Source: Lantana camara (Eukaryota; Streptophyta; Magnoliopsida; Lamiales; Verbenaceae). From it: DNA of 64,000 bases. Each line of letters begins with the position of its first letter. Position 1 is the first letter of the stretch. The DNA is taken from contig CM074865.1 of NCBI GenBank assembly GCA_037501455.1, positions 38,422,501-38,486,500 of the forward strand. Reading direction: 5' to 3'. Below, in pieces: positions 1-12,852 of this stretch. The notes under the pieces are model-generated. The model did not search any database. It saw only the letters and a program-made list of their open reading frames with translations, and was not told the DNA's origin. Made by a program: the position numbers and the translations under genes.

Positions 1-2838
1 TTTCTCTCTTGAGACTTCAGTAATAAGGCCGAAATCCTTCGATCGCCAAGCATCGGGCCGCTGCCATCTTTCCTGCCATCAACCAAGAGGAAATAGAGGG
101 AGCAGTTGCAGCCAAGCCTCTCTCATCGACGACCGATAGCCGCTGCGCCTTTGCAATTGTAAAACCCCTTGTTCTCATCCTTAATTTCTTAATAAATCGT
201 GTAATTCCAATTGTAATTAATGTTTCCAGGAATTCTTTTTAGTGCAGGATCTTGGTTTTTGTTGATTAGAATGACTCTTGCTGCCTTTGGTGATTGAGAT
301 AATGAATCGTTGTTTAGATGCTTGGGAAATTTGTATTATTTCGATCATAGATATAATTAAATTTCAAATGGTGGATTAAGTGCATATAAGTTATTAAATA
401 AGATTTGTTGTATGCTTAAATGTTAATTTAAAGTCGCTAATGAGAAGAAATCTGGTAATCTGTACATATTTTATAAAATACGTATGCTATACCTGTGTGT
501 TTGTAGCTTTGAATAAAGGGGATGCTAGATTTATGTAAATTTATTTATAAGACGATGCCTAAATCATAAATTGTGAAACTGTTAACATAATCTTGTGTTT
601 GACTAATAGCTGATTTAATTGGTTAATTTGCATTTAATAAGATTATGGTATCAACTTGGGTTGAGGTTAGGTGATGTATGTAAGCTGCATATTCAGAAAT
701 CGTAAAATGCATAGTTTAACGTTTTGGTAATGTAAATTTTGGTAAATGTTGTAATTCGTTAAAGCTATAGTAAAGGTTAGTATGTTTTATATGAATCTCG
801 TATGCAATGGAATGTATTGTTTAAACTTGATTTTCATATGGTATCTTGTAAATGGTATTAGTTTTAACGGAATCTACTCACTTAAGGAGTTAGTGTGGCG
901 CTGCGTTAATTAGTTGGTATCATGAATTGGAAATTGGGTGCACGGGTGTTGTGTCTGTATATAAATATCTTTTGGTTTATTATGTATACACATGATTTAA
1001 CCTTCTAATCAATTTCGGCACTGACATGTATTAATTGAGCTAGTTTAATTAGGAATTTCATTGTTAAGAAATATAGGTTGAGATATTATAGTATTGTAAA
1101 AATGTAACTTCCTTGTAAGTTGTTATGTGATTTGATCTAATAAGATAATTGTAACTAAATGGAAACGGTGTGGGTCCTCGTGGTTAGCTTGCCTCGTCTT
1201 GATTAGAGATTAGATTGTTATAAACATGATGAGTGGCTAATTGATTCATGCGATAATTGAATTGTGTATTTATTTTCTATGTGGGGTATTAATTGTGCAT
1301 ATGACTACGTTCACGACATATCATACCATTTTATAATTCTTGGATTCATGTCGTAGCATCTCATGACCCTTGCCGTGCGTCTTTATGGTTCATGTTTGAG
1401 TCTTGTCTCATAAGTACTTCGTGTTTCCCTTTCTGTCAGTGATCTCCTTGGAGGAGATAACCCGATCAAGTTTTCATCGTCTTCTCAGTTTCTGCGTCTC
1501 GTCGTTTCTCAGGTGAGGTTTAGGATTTTGTATAGTTATGCGACCTATGGCCTTAATATGCTGATTTCAACCCTTGCATGCGAGTATATCTATTATAGAT
1601 ACGTATGTGTTGGATATGATATGTTTATGACCTTGTGAATCAGCTCTGTTTTGGAAAATTAGATATGAAAGCATATGTAAGCTGTTTTGAAAAGTTATGT
1701 TATAAAAACCAGTTTTTGAGTCATATATAAGTCATTTTGGAAAAATCAGTTATGTTATGATTATGTAGCGAGAATTGCCATGAAAGTTGGTATATGTTAT
1801 GTTCTGTTCTGTTATGGGGCCCAGGAGCTACGGGTAAGGAGCCCCCGGGATGGTATCGGGCCATCGGGGATATACCTGTGCGTAGTCTCCATCTGTATGA
1901 AAAGGATCTACCGGGACCCACCAGGAGGTTTGGTTGGGAAACGGAGTCCTGAGGGTATGAGTAGCAATCAGCACTCCCCTCGACTGTATGGATGGTTAGG
2001 GTCGCGCAACCCTACCATCACCCGGAGTTGAGGTTGGTATGTTATTTATGTTTTGTTATGATATGAGGAGTTTAGGTTGGAAGCTCGTACTCGCCGAGCA
2101 TATGTTATGATCTGTTATGGGAATCATGAATCGGGATAGAGTTTTCTGGAAAATGGTTTCTAAACTTATATCTATATCTATTTTGGGTTGTTTTGAAATG
2201 TTCTGGTATGCAACACCTATCCCCGGTTCATGAATCCACCCTTTTGATATGTGCTGTGCTCTGTATATGTATATTGTGGGTGTGCGTTAGCCCCCCTCAC
2301 TCAGTCAGTTGACTGACACCTCATTTATCTTTTAGTTTGCAGGTTTCCTTTTGGCTTGAGCTAGGCGGAAGTGAGTCTCCTGAGTCACACTTGTCAGTCT
2401 AGTTGGTATTAGGATGCATTTGTCGCATACTTTATTTATGTTATGTATTTATGTTTCATACTTGAAGGCTATGTTTATGTTCTACTTAGACTTAAACCCG
2501 TGCGGGGTTAGTAAGCTAGTATTTGGATGTTAGTAGATATTATGATGATGCTTATGCTGTTTATTATGTTGGGTTATGAATTGATTCGGGACTAGGTATT
2601 TATGCTAGTTGAACCCGTCACCTGCTTTGCATGTTTTGTTAATAAATGCTTCCGCTATCTATTGATGTTGGTTTTAATTGCTTCCGTACTCTGAGTTTGT
2701 CAAGTTAGATCCGCCTAGCCTAGTGTGTGAGTTGGTCTCCCGTTCGCTATGATTCGGATTCGGGCATGGACTTTCTATTTCGTGACCGGGTCTGGTCTTA
2801 GTGCGGGGGATGTGGCATCCTCCGTTTGGGGTGTTACA
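1..2838 (+). mobile_element. Distal part of a Tekay-type Ty3-gypsy LTR (solo or 3' LTR)
   Basis: This stretch resembles the distal part of the long LTRs found elsewhere in the window. It contains the landmark around 1370-1410 (…TTGCCGTGCGTC…GAGTCTTG) also seen near 59510 in LTR Y, and the ending GTGCGGGGGATGTGG…GGGGTGTTACA. It ends at 2838 and no primer-binding site follows, so it is either a solo LTR or the 3' LTR of an element lying to the left. The sequence on its right is the interior of a different, minus-strand element. The start of the LTR lies outside the window. Short reading frames here are not coding. Confidence 0.75.
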
Positions 2839-3245
2839 AGTTCAACTCTGGGATAAAGATCAACGACATCTGAATGTCCATATCAAGTAATAAAGAATCC
2901 CAACTTTCAAAGAAACTTCAAAATGCCTTACTTCGATCTTTATCTCCTCGAGCTTGGCTCGACCCCTTAGTTAACCCAAAGGTAAGCCACAAAGCTCATC
3001 GCACTGTCCCGGATTAAACAACCGTTTCCACGAAGGATACAAACGGGGCTAGCCTTCAATCTACTACCCGAAAATATCGTTGAGCCCAAAACGGACCTCC
3101 TAAAGCCAAACACCAACTCAACTTGGTGCCCAAACAACCAATCCACGCCTAACGAAGCTCTGTACTTCACTAGGCGCCTTCAAACGAATCTACCGGGGAA
3201 ACTCGACCCTCACAACTCACAACCACTCGAACACTCGACCTCACC

Positions 3246-3270
3246 TAACTCTCTTCCAAGAAGAGAGTTA
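3246..3270. repeat. Perfect 11-bp stem hairpin in element B
   Basis: TAACTCTCTTC (3246-3256) and its exact reverse complement (3260-3270) are separated by only CAA. The CT/GA-rich stem resembles the hairpin units of the array in element A, and it also follows the intron-5'-like block on the minus strand, so it may be a relic or a seed of that array. Confidence 0.7.
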
Positions 3271-4530
3271 CACTAAAGAAACAACAATGCAAGCAACAAC
3301 AAACACCAAGAAGCAACAAGGGGAGAAGAGTAGCAAACAAGTACGTTTCCCCGAGATTAAAATATGCATGTACGAAATGCCATGAATGCTTTGTGTACTA
3401 TTCACCATGTTGGTAGAGTTGAGGTCGACATCAATTTCTTTTCCTTCTAAAGTATCATCTTGAGCTTGAACCGGGATCTTGAAGTCATGGAGTTTCGGAA
3501 GGTCTCAAATTCTTGTTGCTCGAACAACCGTTCCCCAAATATCCCAACTCTTCACACTTGAAGTATCCTTCCAATTATTCCTACGAATTTCTCCATATAA
3601 CTCGAACCTCGGCGAGAGAGTGTTGAATCAATTCCGGTGGGGGAGGAGAAAGACATCGATTCTATCTTTGGTAAAAAATCTCCTTGTCCTTGATATTGTT
3701 GCCACCTTGAAGTTCTTGAAGATTTTCTTGAAATTCGGATCCTTCTCTTGTTCTAGAACTCAAACCAGGTTCTTATCCCACATAAGAAATGTGGAATTTT
3801 GAGCATTGCTTACTCATTTCCACTCGAACAGTATTCCTTATTTTCTCGGACCGAATATGCGTGGTTAAAACTAGAAAAACTCTTGAATTCTATGTCGATT
3901 CCTTGTAAAATCTCCGGATGTTAAGGCAATCTTCATCGGCTTCCTATTTCTCGAGATCCCAACTAAAACCACCTATCTTTTCCCATTAATCTTGTCCAAG
4001 AAATAGGAATTCTTGAAATCTTCTTACCGCTGCACTCAAATGGATGCACTCGGGTCAAATCTCTCAAACAAATTCCTCCATACGAGCTCTTTCCCGAACT
4101 CTTTCAAGTTCAGTTTCATCTTTTTGAGCTACTTGAAACTCGACCTTGAAATAAATGAGAATTGCTTCTCCTTTCTTTTGTAAATCCCACCATCACGAAT
4201 AACCGTCCTTCAATCTTGACATCTTCCACATCGAACAACCCCGAAGGATCAAAATTCCCAAACTTCTTCGTATCCCGTGGACTCTTGTTTCCTTTGCCCA
4301 AGTCCCGGTGATATCCATCAATATTGAGAGAGCATCCGGAAATAGAATATAATTCCAGGAAATATCGATGCATGAGGTTTAGTAAATGCATGTTCATGTG
4401 AACAATTAATGTAAATAATACAATTAATTCACATATATGGTGCAAATGAATGCAAACAAACACATAATCTTAAGCCGAACGACCTGGACAGACCGAACAC
4501 GACACTAGAGCTCTGGTTTTGCAACTAAGA

Positions 4531-4542
4531 GCTCTGATACCA
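4531..4542 (-). promoter_or_regulatory. Primer-binding site of element B
   Basis: The minus strand reads TGGTATCAGAGC, complementary to the 3' end of plant initiator tRNA-Met. An 8-nt linker (4543-4550) separates it from the LTR end at 4551, the same spacing as in element Y. Confidence 0.85.
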
Positions 4543-4550
4543 CTTTAAGA

Positions 4551-6734
4551 TGTAGTACCTCGGAGCGAAGGGCACCACATCCCCCGCACCATAGCCCGAC
4601 ACGTGTGTAACGAAATGGAACTCCGCACACACACCAAGCCATGGCAAACAAAAGACAAAAAAAAAACACACCTCTAGGCTAGGCGGTTTAGACCCTAAAA
4701 CAGAGTGCGCTACAATTACAAAATGAAATGTGGAAGCAACAGGATCACAAATACATTCAATCATGTAAGATCTCAAATATAAACAGGCGATGGGTTCAAC
4801 TAGCATAGATATCTAATCCCGTAAATCAAACATAAAACATAAATACATAAATACATAACGGGTTCATCCTTATCCTAGAAACCTATCCCGAATCATATCA
4901 AATCAACGAGATACATTAAATACATAATCATAGGCTTATACATATTTAAATTTCCAAGGCATAATAATAAAGATACAAAATGCAAAAAGACTCGAACAAC
5001 TTGACTCAAAAGACCCAAAAGATGACCGCCGCCTAGCTCGACCCGAACCCTGCACCTGCAACTAAAGGGGGGAAAAAGAGAGGGGTCAGTCTACAACTCG
5101 ACTGAGTGAGGGGGCTGAACACACTCACACGATACATAATATAGAGCATAACACGTACTAAAACAAAAGACTATGAACCGGGAATAGGGTTTTGCACACC
5201 GAAATCCATTTTTCTAAAACAAACGTATATATATCATATCAAAAGCATAGCGTATCTTTAACTTAAAAGTCCTATCCCGTTTCATAATCAACATAATGTA
5301 CAAAAAGCTCGGCGAGTACGAGCACCAATCCCATCCTGGGCTCCTCATACGAATCAAACATTACAAATCAAAACAAAAGTAACATTAGAGAACAAACCTC
5401 CTTCTCTGGTGATGGAAGGGTTGCGCGACCCTAACCATCCATTACATTATGTATGGGTCGTGAGTTTCATGATGCTCAAACCCGAGGATTCTATCCCCCA
5501 CCAAACCTCCTAGTGGGTTCCGAGTTTATCCTATCCAACAGGAGCATGTGCACAGGGGTGATAACCGGCAACCCCATGGCCGTCCCGGGTCTCCCTTACC
5601 CACACCTCCGGGGCCCAACATTACCATTACATTACCTTACATTATCATTACATTCTTGCTCAAAACAAATCATTAACATTACAAAGCTTATGTACCTTAT
5701 CAGAGCATACCATACCTTGCAATTTAGCGTATGCTATAGACGTACCTCTCCGTGTCATCCTAATCCGTAGCTAGCATGAAGACACACGGTTTGGAGCATA
5801 GCTTCGTTTAAAACATTTTCAAGCTTACATACGCTCATATATATAGTTCGAAAACCTTTAATTGTATGGAAAAGTCATAAACATATCGTATAAGCACATA
5901 TCTATTATATAAATATAATAGTATATTCGCATGCGGGCTTGAAAACAATCACATAAGGTTGTAGGTCACATTAGCTAAAAAAAACAAACCTAAAACCTCA
6001 ACTTGACGAACAAACCGAACGAACAACTCAAAGCACCCCACGAGCAACTCTCTTCGGACAATCTAAACATAAAAAACAAAGCTAAGACTCCATATGAACC
6101 ATAGAAACGCTCGGCTAATACATATGAATGCAAATGATGCAATGCACTTCATATAATTTCATACTTAGGCATAACGGAGCAATTAACGAAATATCACACA
6201 AATACTTCAAGAACCGAACCCATATCATGTCAAATAAATTCATAACATATCAAATAAGCTCATATCATATCATACAATAGCATACCATAAACGTTCATAG
6301 GGTTAGAGTTCATATAAACAAGCCTCAATTAATTAAAATCATACTATACAAAAAAATAAAATAAAATTAAATACTAAATAATTAATTTTATAACACACAT
6401 TACATGCATAATGTATATTACATACACACATAATATATAACGTTTAATATATACACATGCATCGCACAACAAAAGCTACACTATATATATTTATATACAC
6501 ACACTCATGCATCTACGTAAATACTCACAAGTACACATGCACAAAATTAAAACCATGTAGCAACTTAACAATTACATGCATACCCTATATACCTATTACA
6601 TATATATACATATACACTCACATAAAATACAGGATCAAACATAATATATATGCGTGGGAAAATAATTGACGTATAACTCAACATGTTTGCATGAACTCCT
6701 TATCAATCATTAATTGCATATCATATATATATAT

Positions 6735-6779
<45 letters not shown>

Positions 6780-7210
6780 CATAGCAGCACATTAAACAAA
6801 TACATGCATGCAAAACAAACCACAACACATACAACAAGAAGGAAGGAAAGATGCAAAAAGCTACTGCATAACGCCTCCCCGGCCAGGTACTCTTCATGTA
6901 CAAATTCTCCTCGCTCGGGGAGAATGGTGCAGACGGAAAAGGCAGCAGCAGCAGCCTCGTTTCCCCCATGTTCTTCTTCCCTTCTCACGCAGCAACAACA
7001 GGGCAAAGTAGCAGCAACATCACAGCAGCAAAAATAGCAGCAAAACAAGGAAAAACTGACAGCAATTCAGGCAACAAGAGCAACAAAGAAGAAGGTTCCA
7101 ATCATGCATCAAATTCATGCCAATTTCAGCCACGATCTAGCTCCAAAAAAAAATGGTGAAACCTCACCCATGCATAAACCATAAAAAGGGAGGCAAGCAA
7201 TCAGATTATG
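4551..7210 (-). mobile_element. 5' LTR of element B, truncated
   Basis: On the minus strand this LTR ends …GGTACTACA at 4551, directly beside the linker and primer-binding site. The terminal block (GTGCGGGGGATGTGG) and the interior landmarks match the other Tekay LTRs. It breaks off at 7210, where LTR A starts, so the upstream end of this LTR is missing. The region 6880-7040 is rich in CAG/GCAGCA runs and lies where the other LTRs carry their own variable GC-rich block. The overlapping open frames at 6710-7160 are products of this low-complexity sequence. Confidence 0.75.
6721..6777. repeat. (TA)n microsatellite
   Basis: An alternating TA tract interrupted once by CATACA, inside LTR B. It explains the short Tyr/Ile-rich frames on both strands here. 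Confidence 0.9.
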
Positions 7211-10200
7211 TGTAGCACCCCAAGCGGTGGGGCACCACACCCCCGCACTATGACCCGACACGTGGTACGAAATGGAACGTCCGCACACGCACCAAGTCAC
7301 AGCGAACGGGTGACAAACGAAAAATCCAACCTAAGCTAGGCGGTGCCTAAACCCTATACAAGTAAAATATGCGAAAACCTGTACGCGGAAGCGAATCAAA
7401 ATATGAACTAACAAAAACTTTAATCAACAAAATACAGAAACGGGTTCAACTAATCCAAGCCCTGTCCTAACCTGTCCTGAAAATTCGTATAATCAAAGCA
7501 TAAACATAATCCTGTACAGAACATGCTATGTACATAATTACAAACGGATGCAGATCAGAGATTCTCAACTTAAACAAATAGATACAGGCTCAAAAGACAC
7601 GGACTCAACAGACAAGACTCAAAGCCGCCTAGCTCAAACTCCAAGAACCTGAACCTGCAGACTGAAAACATAGGTGGGGCGAGGGTCAGTCCACTGACTG
7701 AGTGAGGGGGCTGAACTCACACACACTATACATAATAAGGAGCAGAGCACTTATCAAAAGAAAGATTATGAACCGGGAGTAGGGTTTTGCATACAAAAAC
7801 CATTTCCAAAAAGAGCTCATATTTACACATATACTCATATCTTCTTAAGTTTGAAAACTCGTAAGGATTCATAGATTCAGAGACGCATATGGATTCATAT
7901 TAAAACTCATAGGGATTCATATTTAGAAACTCATAAGATTCATAATTAGAAACTCATAAAGATCCTTATATTCATAATGATTCATAACTCAGCGTGGAAA
8001 TCTTATATTGAAAACAAACTCTCCTATCCCGTTTCATAATCAACATAACAAAAGAATTCAAATACCCGGCGAGTACGGGTTTCCAACCTTACTCCTTAAA
8101 CAAAAACTCAAAAGATTCATAAGGAAGCATAAATTCATAAAATTCATAGGATTCATAAATTCATAAATTCATATTCCCGTATTCCAACCTTTCTCCGGAA
8201 GTCTGCACGCGGGTTACGGGCCCACATCGTGCAACTCAATATACGTGGGGTTGCGAACCCACAACGTACCTTCTCCGGCCTCAGCCGAAGGCTCAAAGCA
8301 CCACGCCTTCTCCATCTCCCTCAGAGTCGCGCGTAGGTACTTCAAAGGAGCACGTGCACAGGCTTAACCCGGCGGCCCAACACCGCACCGGGCGTCCTTA
8401 CCCACGCCTCCAGGGCCCAGGGATTCATAAGATTCATAAGGATTCATAAGAAACATACCTAACTCGCGAAACCTAGAAACATATGATTCATACTTAAGAA
8501 ACATACCATAAGAAACATACCTTACCGTGCAACTCGGCATATGCTATACACATACCTCTCCGTGTCTTCCTAATTCACAATATGCTGAGGGAAATCCATA
8601 GTTTGCTTGATGATACACGGTTTGGAGCATAGCCTCGTTGCAAAACCATTTTAAGCTTATATACGCCCATACGTATAATTTCAGAAGGATTCATATCAAA
8701 TCGAATTAACAAAATTCATAACATATCGTAAGACACATATTTAATATACATATAGTATATATATTCGCATGCGGGCTTGAAAACGAGCATATAGGGTTGT
8801 AGGTCGCTTTAACTAAAACAAAAATCCTAAAACCTCACCTTACACCAAACGGAGCCGAATACAAAGCAGAAGGTCCACCCCGGAACCTGCACGACCTCAA
8901 GTCACCACCCCTGGTGCACCTGTACCAACTGAACACACAAACACAGCACGGAACTCAGACTCAAGCAGACAACCACATAGGGACGCACGGCATATGCTCA
9001 AACACTTAATAAATGCAATCACATCAGCAAAGTTCAAATTCATATAAATTATATGCGAAATCAAAACATTAAGGCACGTTCATGTGCATAATTAATGCAA
9101 TTAACAAAATTAAAGGCAAAGCACTTCATATCATTTCATATCAATTCATTTAATACCTAACAAATTCAATTAACAAAGTTCAGACAATTCATATCGCATT
9201 TCATACAAATTTCCAAGTGTTAATAAGTCAAGCAAATCACTGTAACAAGCTTCTAATTTATTTAAACCTCACGAAGTCTTATACAAATCCAAAGCAAGTT
9301 ATTTAATCATTCAAGGTTCATATAATTCATTTCATGCAAATTCACGCAGTGCATTTCATATTATTTCATTCCTCACACAAAACAATTCATACAAATTCAC
9401 GTAGCTCACAAATCAAATAAATCATAATAGCCTGTTTCATATTTCATGTAAGTCAAATTCTAATCAAACTAAGTTCATTAAATTCATACGTTACATATGC
9501 AATTCATACATTACATTTAAGATTTCATTACTAAGGTCTATTAATTCAAATTAAACAAATTCCTACTTTACTCAAAATTACACAAACACCCCCTCTAGAC
9601 TAACCAAGTAGCAAAATCAACAAGTCGGGGGTTCAATTTACAAAATACAAAGTCCATACTTATCACATTTCATATCATACATGATTTCATACACAATGGA
9701 ATTCATTTCGATCAACAATTCAAACATATAGCAATTAATTTACATTTAAACAATTAATTCAAATAAGTCCCAAATACACAAATAAATTCATAGAAAATAA
9801 ACCGAGTGTCCGATTGACGAACGGAAAGTGGTGATGGACTCACCACAACGAGGCGAACGAGCTGTCCAAAGCCCGCCGGAACGCCGCTGCCGGAGCCGCC
9901 GGAATAGTGACCGGCCGCCATTCGGCCGCCCCAAACAGCAAAATCTGGAGTCGAGCAAATGGGGTTCATTAGTTCTCGTCGTTCCGAACAACTTTTGTGA
10001 AGGGCCCGAGGCCAAAAGATGGCCGGAAAAGGCCCCCGTTGAGCTTCGAAGTTTCTGCCGCCACCACGTCGCCGGAACCACCACCTACGGCCAAAATTGG
10101 ATGAAAACGATGCCGGAAATGGACTCAGGGGGTCGGAAAACCTTGGAAAACACCAACCTTGGTCGGAAAAAGTCACCGGAGCGCCGCCGTGACACTGTTC

Positions 10201-10936
10201 ACGCGCGCGCAACCGCGGCTTTAGGCGGCGCGTGCGCCGCCGTCGGGTGGCCGTTGGCCGCGCCGCCAACGTCCTCCGCTGCGCCAGGAGTTCCCCTTGC
10301 CGCCTGTGGGGCGCGTGTCGCCGGGAAGGCGCCAGAAACCGCCGCGGGAGGCCGGCAAAGTGGCAGCTCCGCCACCTCCTACAGCCGCGACTGAAAATCG
10401 CCGATAACTCTGCCATCGGTCGTCGGTTGGTCGAGTTCTTGGTACGGTTGTGACCGCGTCGTCGAGATAGTCAAAAAGCACTATCCATTCGTCGAATTCC
10501 GTCGAGAAACGAGCGAGTTTGAGTAGTGTGTGAAAACACACCGTGAGTGTGTGTGAATAGTGACGAATCGCGTGAGAGAAGAGAGAGAGCTGGGTCTGCT
10601 GCGTTTGGCACGCAAAACGAGGATCCGGGGTATTATATCTCGGGTCCTCGTACACGAAAACGATCAAACGAACGAGCTAACGACATCCGAATTGGGCAAA
10701 CTTAGAGTCTACGGACTCGTTTCGCCGTCCCGGACGCGTTGAAGGGGTCAAAGAGGTCAAGATCTCGATCGAACGAGAAGTGACCGGAAAACCCCTAAAA
10801 AGAGAAATTTACAAAGGGCCCCCAAACTCTAAAAGAGTTCAAAATAGGGCCACGAAAAATATAAAATCACACAATTAAACAAATTAAAAGATTGAAACGT
10901 GGCGTACCTTACACATCGGACGAGCGGGGTGTCACA
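7211..10936 (-). mobile_element. 3' LTR of element A (Tekay-type, 3726 bp)
   Basis: On the minus strand it runs from TGTGACACCCC (10936) to GGGGTGCTACA (7211), so its ends form an imperfect inverted repeat. Adjacent sequence at 10937 onward has the hairpin plus polypurine tract that precedes 3' LTRs in elements E1 and E2, which fixes it as a 3' LTR. The promoter-proximal part (about 9830-10450) is GC-rich and carries a 220-codon open frame on the minus strand (9754-10416). Its composition is Arg/Gly/Pro/Ser-rich and it shows no domain that I recognise, so I treat it as chance. The lower half contains many ATTCATA-type degenerate repeats. Confidence 0.85.
9754..10416 (-). other. 220-codon open frame in GC-rich part of LTR A, probably not a gene
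   Basis: The frame starts about 520 nt into the LTR on its sense strand. The predicted product is basic and low in complexity (many Arg, Gly, Pro, Ser), with no signal peptide or membrane segment and no motif that I recognise. An overlapping 188-codon frame exists on the opposite strand, which is typical of GC-rich DNA lacking stop codons. It is listed because it is one of the longer frames outside the pol genes. Confidence 0.2.
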
Positions 10937-10972
10937 AACTTCCCTCCTTCAAAAGGACCTGTCCTCAGGTCC
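10937..10972 (-). promoter_or_regulatory. Polypurine tract and upstream hairpin of element A
   Basis: On the minus strand, the purine-rich GAAGGAGGGAAG lies immediately before the LTR start and would prime plus-strand DNA synthesis. Just upstream is a perfect 7-bp hairpin (GGACCTG, loop AGGA, CAGGTCC) at 10955-10972. Elements E1 and E2 have a hairpin of different sequence at the same position. Confidence 0.75.
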
Positions 10973-11247
10973 TATTACTGAGTCGTAAAGCTTCGAACTG
11001 GAATACTTCAATCCATCTCCTGAAATCGTGTAGAGTCATAGCCCTGGCTGTGAAGTTTACTCCCACTGATTACATTAACTCCCTGCAGAGTTCCGTAGCA
11101 ACAGAGGTTTATCCAAACACTTGACCGTTGGTCACTTCAAACTCGTTCGATCCTTACTAGGCCACTGCACCCAAAGCTCAATACCATCGCTTCCTCGTCG
11201 GTTGCAAACCAGCACCAGGCCACACCCAACTCAGCCGCGACAAACAA

Positions 11248-11618
11248 GAGAGAATCCCATCTCTCAGCAAGCAAGAGAGAGAGCCCCGTCTCCCAGCACA
11301 TCAAAAGAGAGAACCCCGTCCCTCAGGCACAGAATTAAGAGAACCCCGTCTCTCAACCACGTAATCGAGAGAGCCCCGTCTCTCAACCTAAGTCTGGCAG
11401 ACTTCCACATCTTCCAAACATTCTAGTTTGAGAAAATCCAGCATTTCCCAAACCCCTAAATTCGAGAGAATCCAGCATCTCCGAATATCTAACTCCAAGA
11501 GAATCCAACATCTCTTGCTCACATAAATAAGAAAGAATCCAACATCTTTCTATCACATAAATAGGGAGAATCCCATATCTCCCTAACACGTAAATAGAGA
11601 GATCTCAACAACTCTCTA
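11248..11618. repeat. Phased array of 12 hairpin units
   Basis: Units start at 11248, 11277, 11307, 11337, 11367, about 11395, 11426, 11460, 11497, 11530, 11562 and 11595, a period near 30 bp that widens to 32-37 bp. Most form a 6-8 bp stem with a 6-10 nt loop. Perfect stems include GAGAGA/TCTCTC (units 1 and 5), AAGAGA/TCTCTT (9), AGAAAGA/TCTTTCT (10), TAGGGAGA/TCTCCCTA (11) and TAGAGAG/CTCTCTA (12). Units 7 and 8 use other outer stems (GTTTG/CAAAC and ATTCG/CGAAT). Units 2, 3 and 6 have one mismatch. Both stem arms change together, which is not expected of neutral drift in a tandem repeat. Confidence 0.8.
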
Positions 11619-11786
11619 GCATACAAGTTCACTTATACAGCATTCATACATACACACATTAAAGTAGCACTGGATGCAAAACATGTGATGCATGTTTGGT
11701 GTACCTTATCACAACTGATATCGGTGTCCCTAGAGTATAAACTCATCATCCATGCTCAACTCAAGGGGGATATCGCGATGGAATCT

Positions 11787-12077
11787 CTGTAAAGTAAAAT
11801 CACAATATGCTTGTAGGTGCATGAAGGGTTAGTGATTAACCAAAGTAATCATAAGCACTGAAGTACGGATAGCTCACACAAGCAAGTAATCCATTTAGTT
11901 TACAAGAATTCACAACAGCAACAAATTTTTGAGTTATGAAAATTACAACAGTTAGTCACGTTATTACACTCGAGCAACATCAAACATTACACGTTGTCAC
12001 ATATGTCAAGCAAAATAAAATATAATAAAATTATTTATGAAATGCATGGGTGCAAATGCCATGAATGCTCAATGTAC
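11787..12077 (-). other. Intron-like module 3 in element A
   Basis: On the minus strand it begins GTACAT after …GAACG, contains ATTCATGGCATTTG near its 5' end and a branch-point-like CACTAACCC near its 3' end. It ends with a pyrimidine-rich TTTTACTTTACAG at 11787. These are the hallmarks of a plant spliceosomal intron. Splicing itself cannot be shown from sequence alone. Confidence 0.4.
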
Positions 12078-12852
12078 CGTTCACTGTAGTAGTGGAGTCG
12101 AGGTTGGCAAATTCTTTAACTTGAAAGGTTAATCAACTCCTTAACTGGCCATAGTTTCAACTTCCCGTTCAAACTTGCATTCTTTAGTATTCCTTCAGAT
12201 TCTCGGGTACTCAACTGATCTTGGATCGTCTCACTTGATTCTCGGAGTATAGTGATCCGCATGTAATCCCTTGAAATCCCAATAGAATCCTCGATAATCG
12301 GAAATCACCATTCTTTCACGGTAAAACCTCTCAAGACAATTGTGGAGAGATAAATGAAGAATCTCTACACAATCTTGCTTAGTATACCGCCGTCGTGACT
12401 GGTATTCTTATCCTCAATATTTGGTGAAGTTGCTCTTCAATGACCTCCGCACAAAATTCCACAGCTTGCACAACTTTCCCCTTTTTCCTTTGTGTAAGTG
12501 CAACTACTCTAGTAGGTGTCTTTATAACAGTAACCTGATTTCCTACTTGGAATTCTCTGAATGGTACAATTGCCTTGATCTCTTCAATGTCACTTCACGC
12601 CATCCAGAGTTAGAAATTCTGGCTTTCTTATAAAACATGTACTCCTGAGCACCTCCAAGTAATACGTACCTACCCTGAGGGCACCCTGATAGTTAAAGGA
12701 TCTCTTGTCTCTCTCATATTCGAGTATCTTCTTTTATCCACTCACTACCCTGACTGTGTTAGCTTGATCATACATCATCTGGTCAACCCCTGTTCGAATC
12801 CCAATGTTGCTTCCACTAAAATCGATCCTCGTTGGAACAGGTAAGGAAGTCA

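Larger units (their letters stand above)
2839..4550 (-). mobile_element. Internal region of non-autonomous Tekay-like element B (partial)
   Basis: Read on the minus strand, this follows LTR B and its primer-binding site. The first ~80 nt resemble the leader of the autonomous element Y and of element A. Beyond that I find no gag, protease, reverse transcriptase or integrase motif. Segments match element A's interior: an intron-3'-like block near 4365-4385 (ACTAAACCTCATGCAT on the minus strand) and an intron-5'-like block near 3360-3400 (CATTCATGGCATTT). A 348-nt open frame at 4116-4463 has no family resemblance that I recognise. The region is cut on the left by the LTR ending at 2838, so its 3' LTR is outside the window or lost. 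It is best read as a LARD-like derivative. Confidence 0.55.

Noticed and set aside
6710..7159. Set of overlapping frames on both strands around 6700-7160
   Set aside because: They are translations of TA and CAG/GCAGCA low-complexity tracts inside an LTR.
9754..10416. 220-codon open frame on the minus strand as a possible gene
   Set aside because: It lies in a GC-rich LTR segment, overlaps a similar frame on the other strand, and its composition is low-complexity with no recognisable motif.
11248..11618. CRISPR-like array
   Set aside because: The units are imperfect, self-complementary and lack distinct spacers. The context is a plant retroelement.
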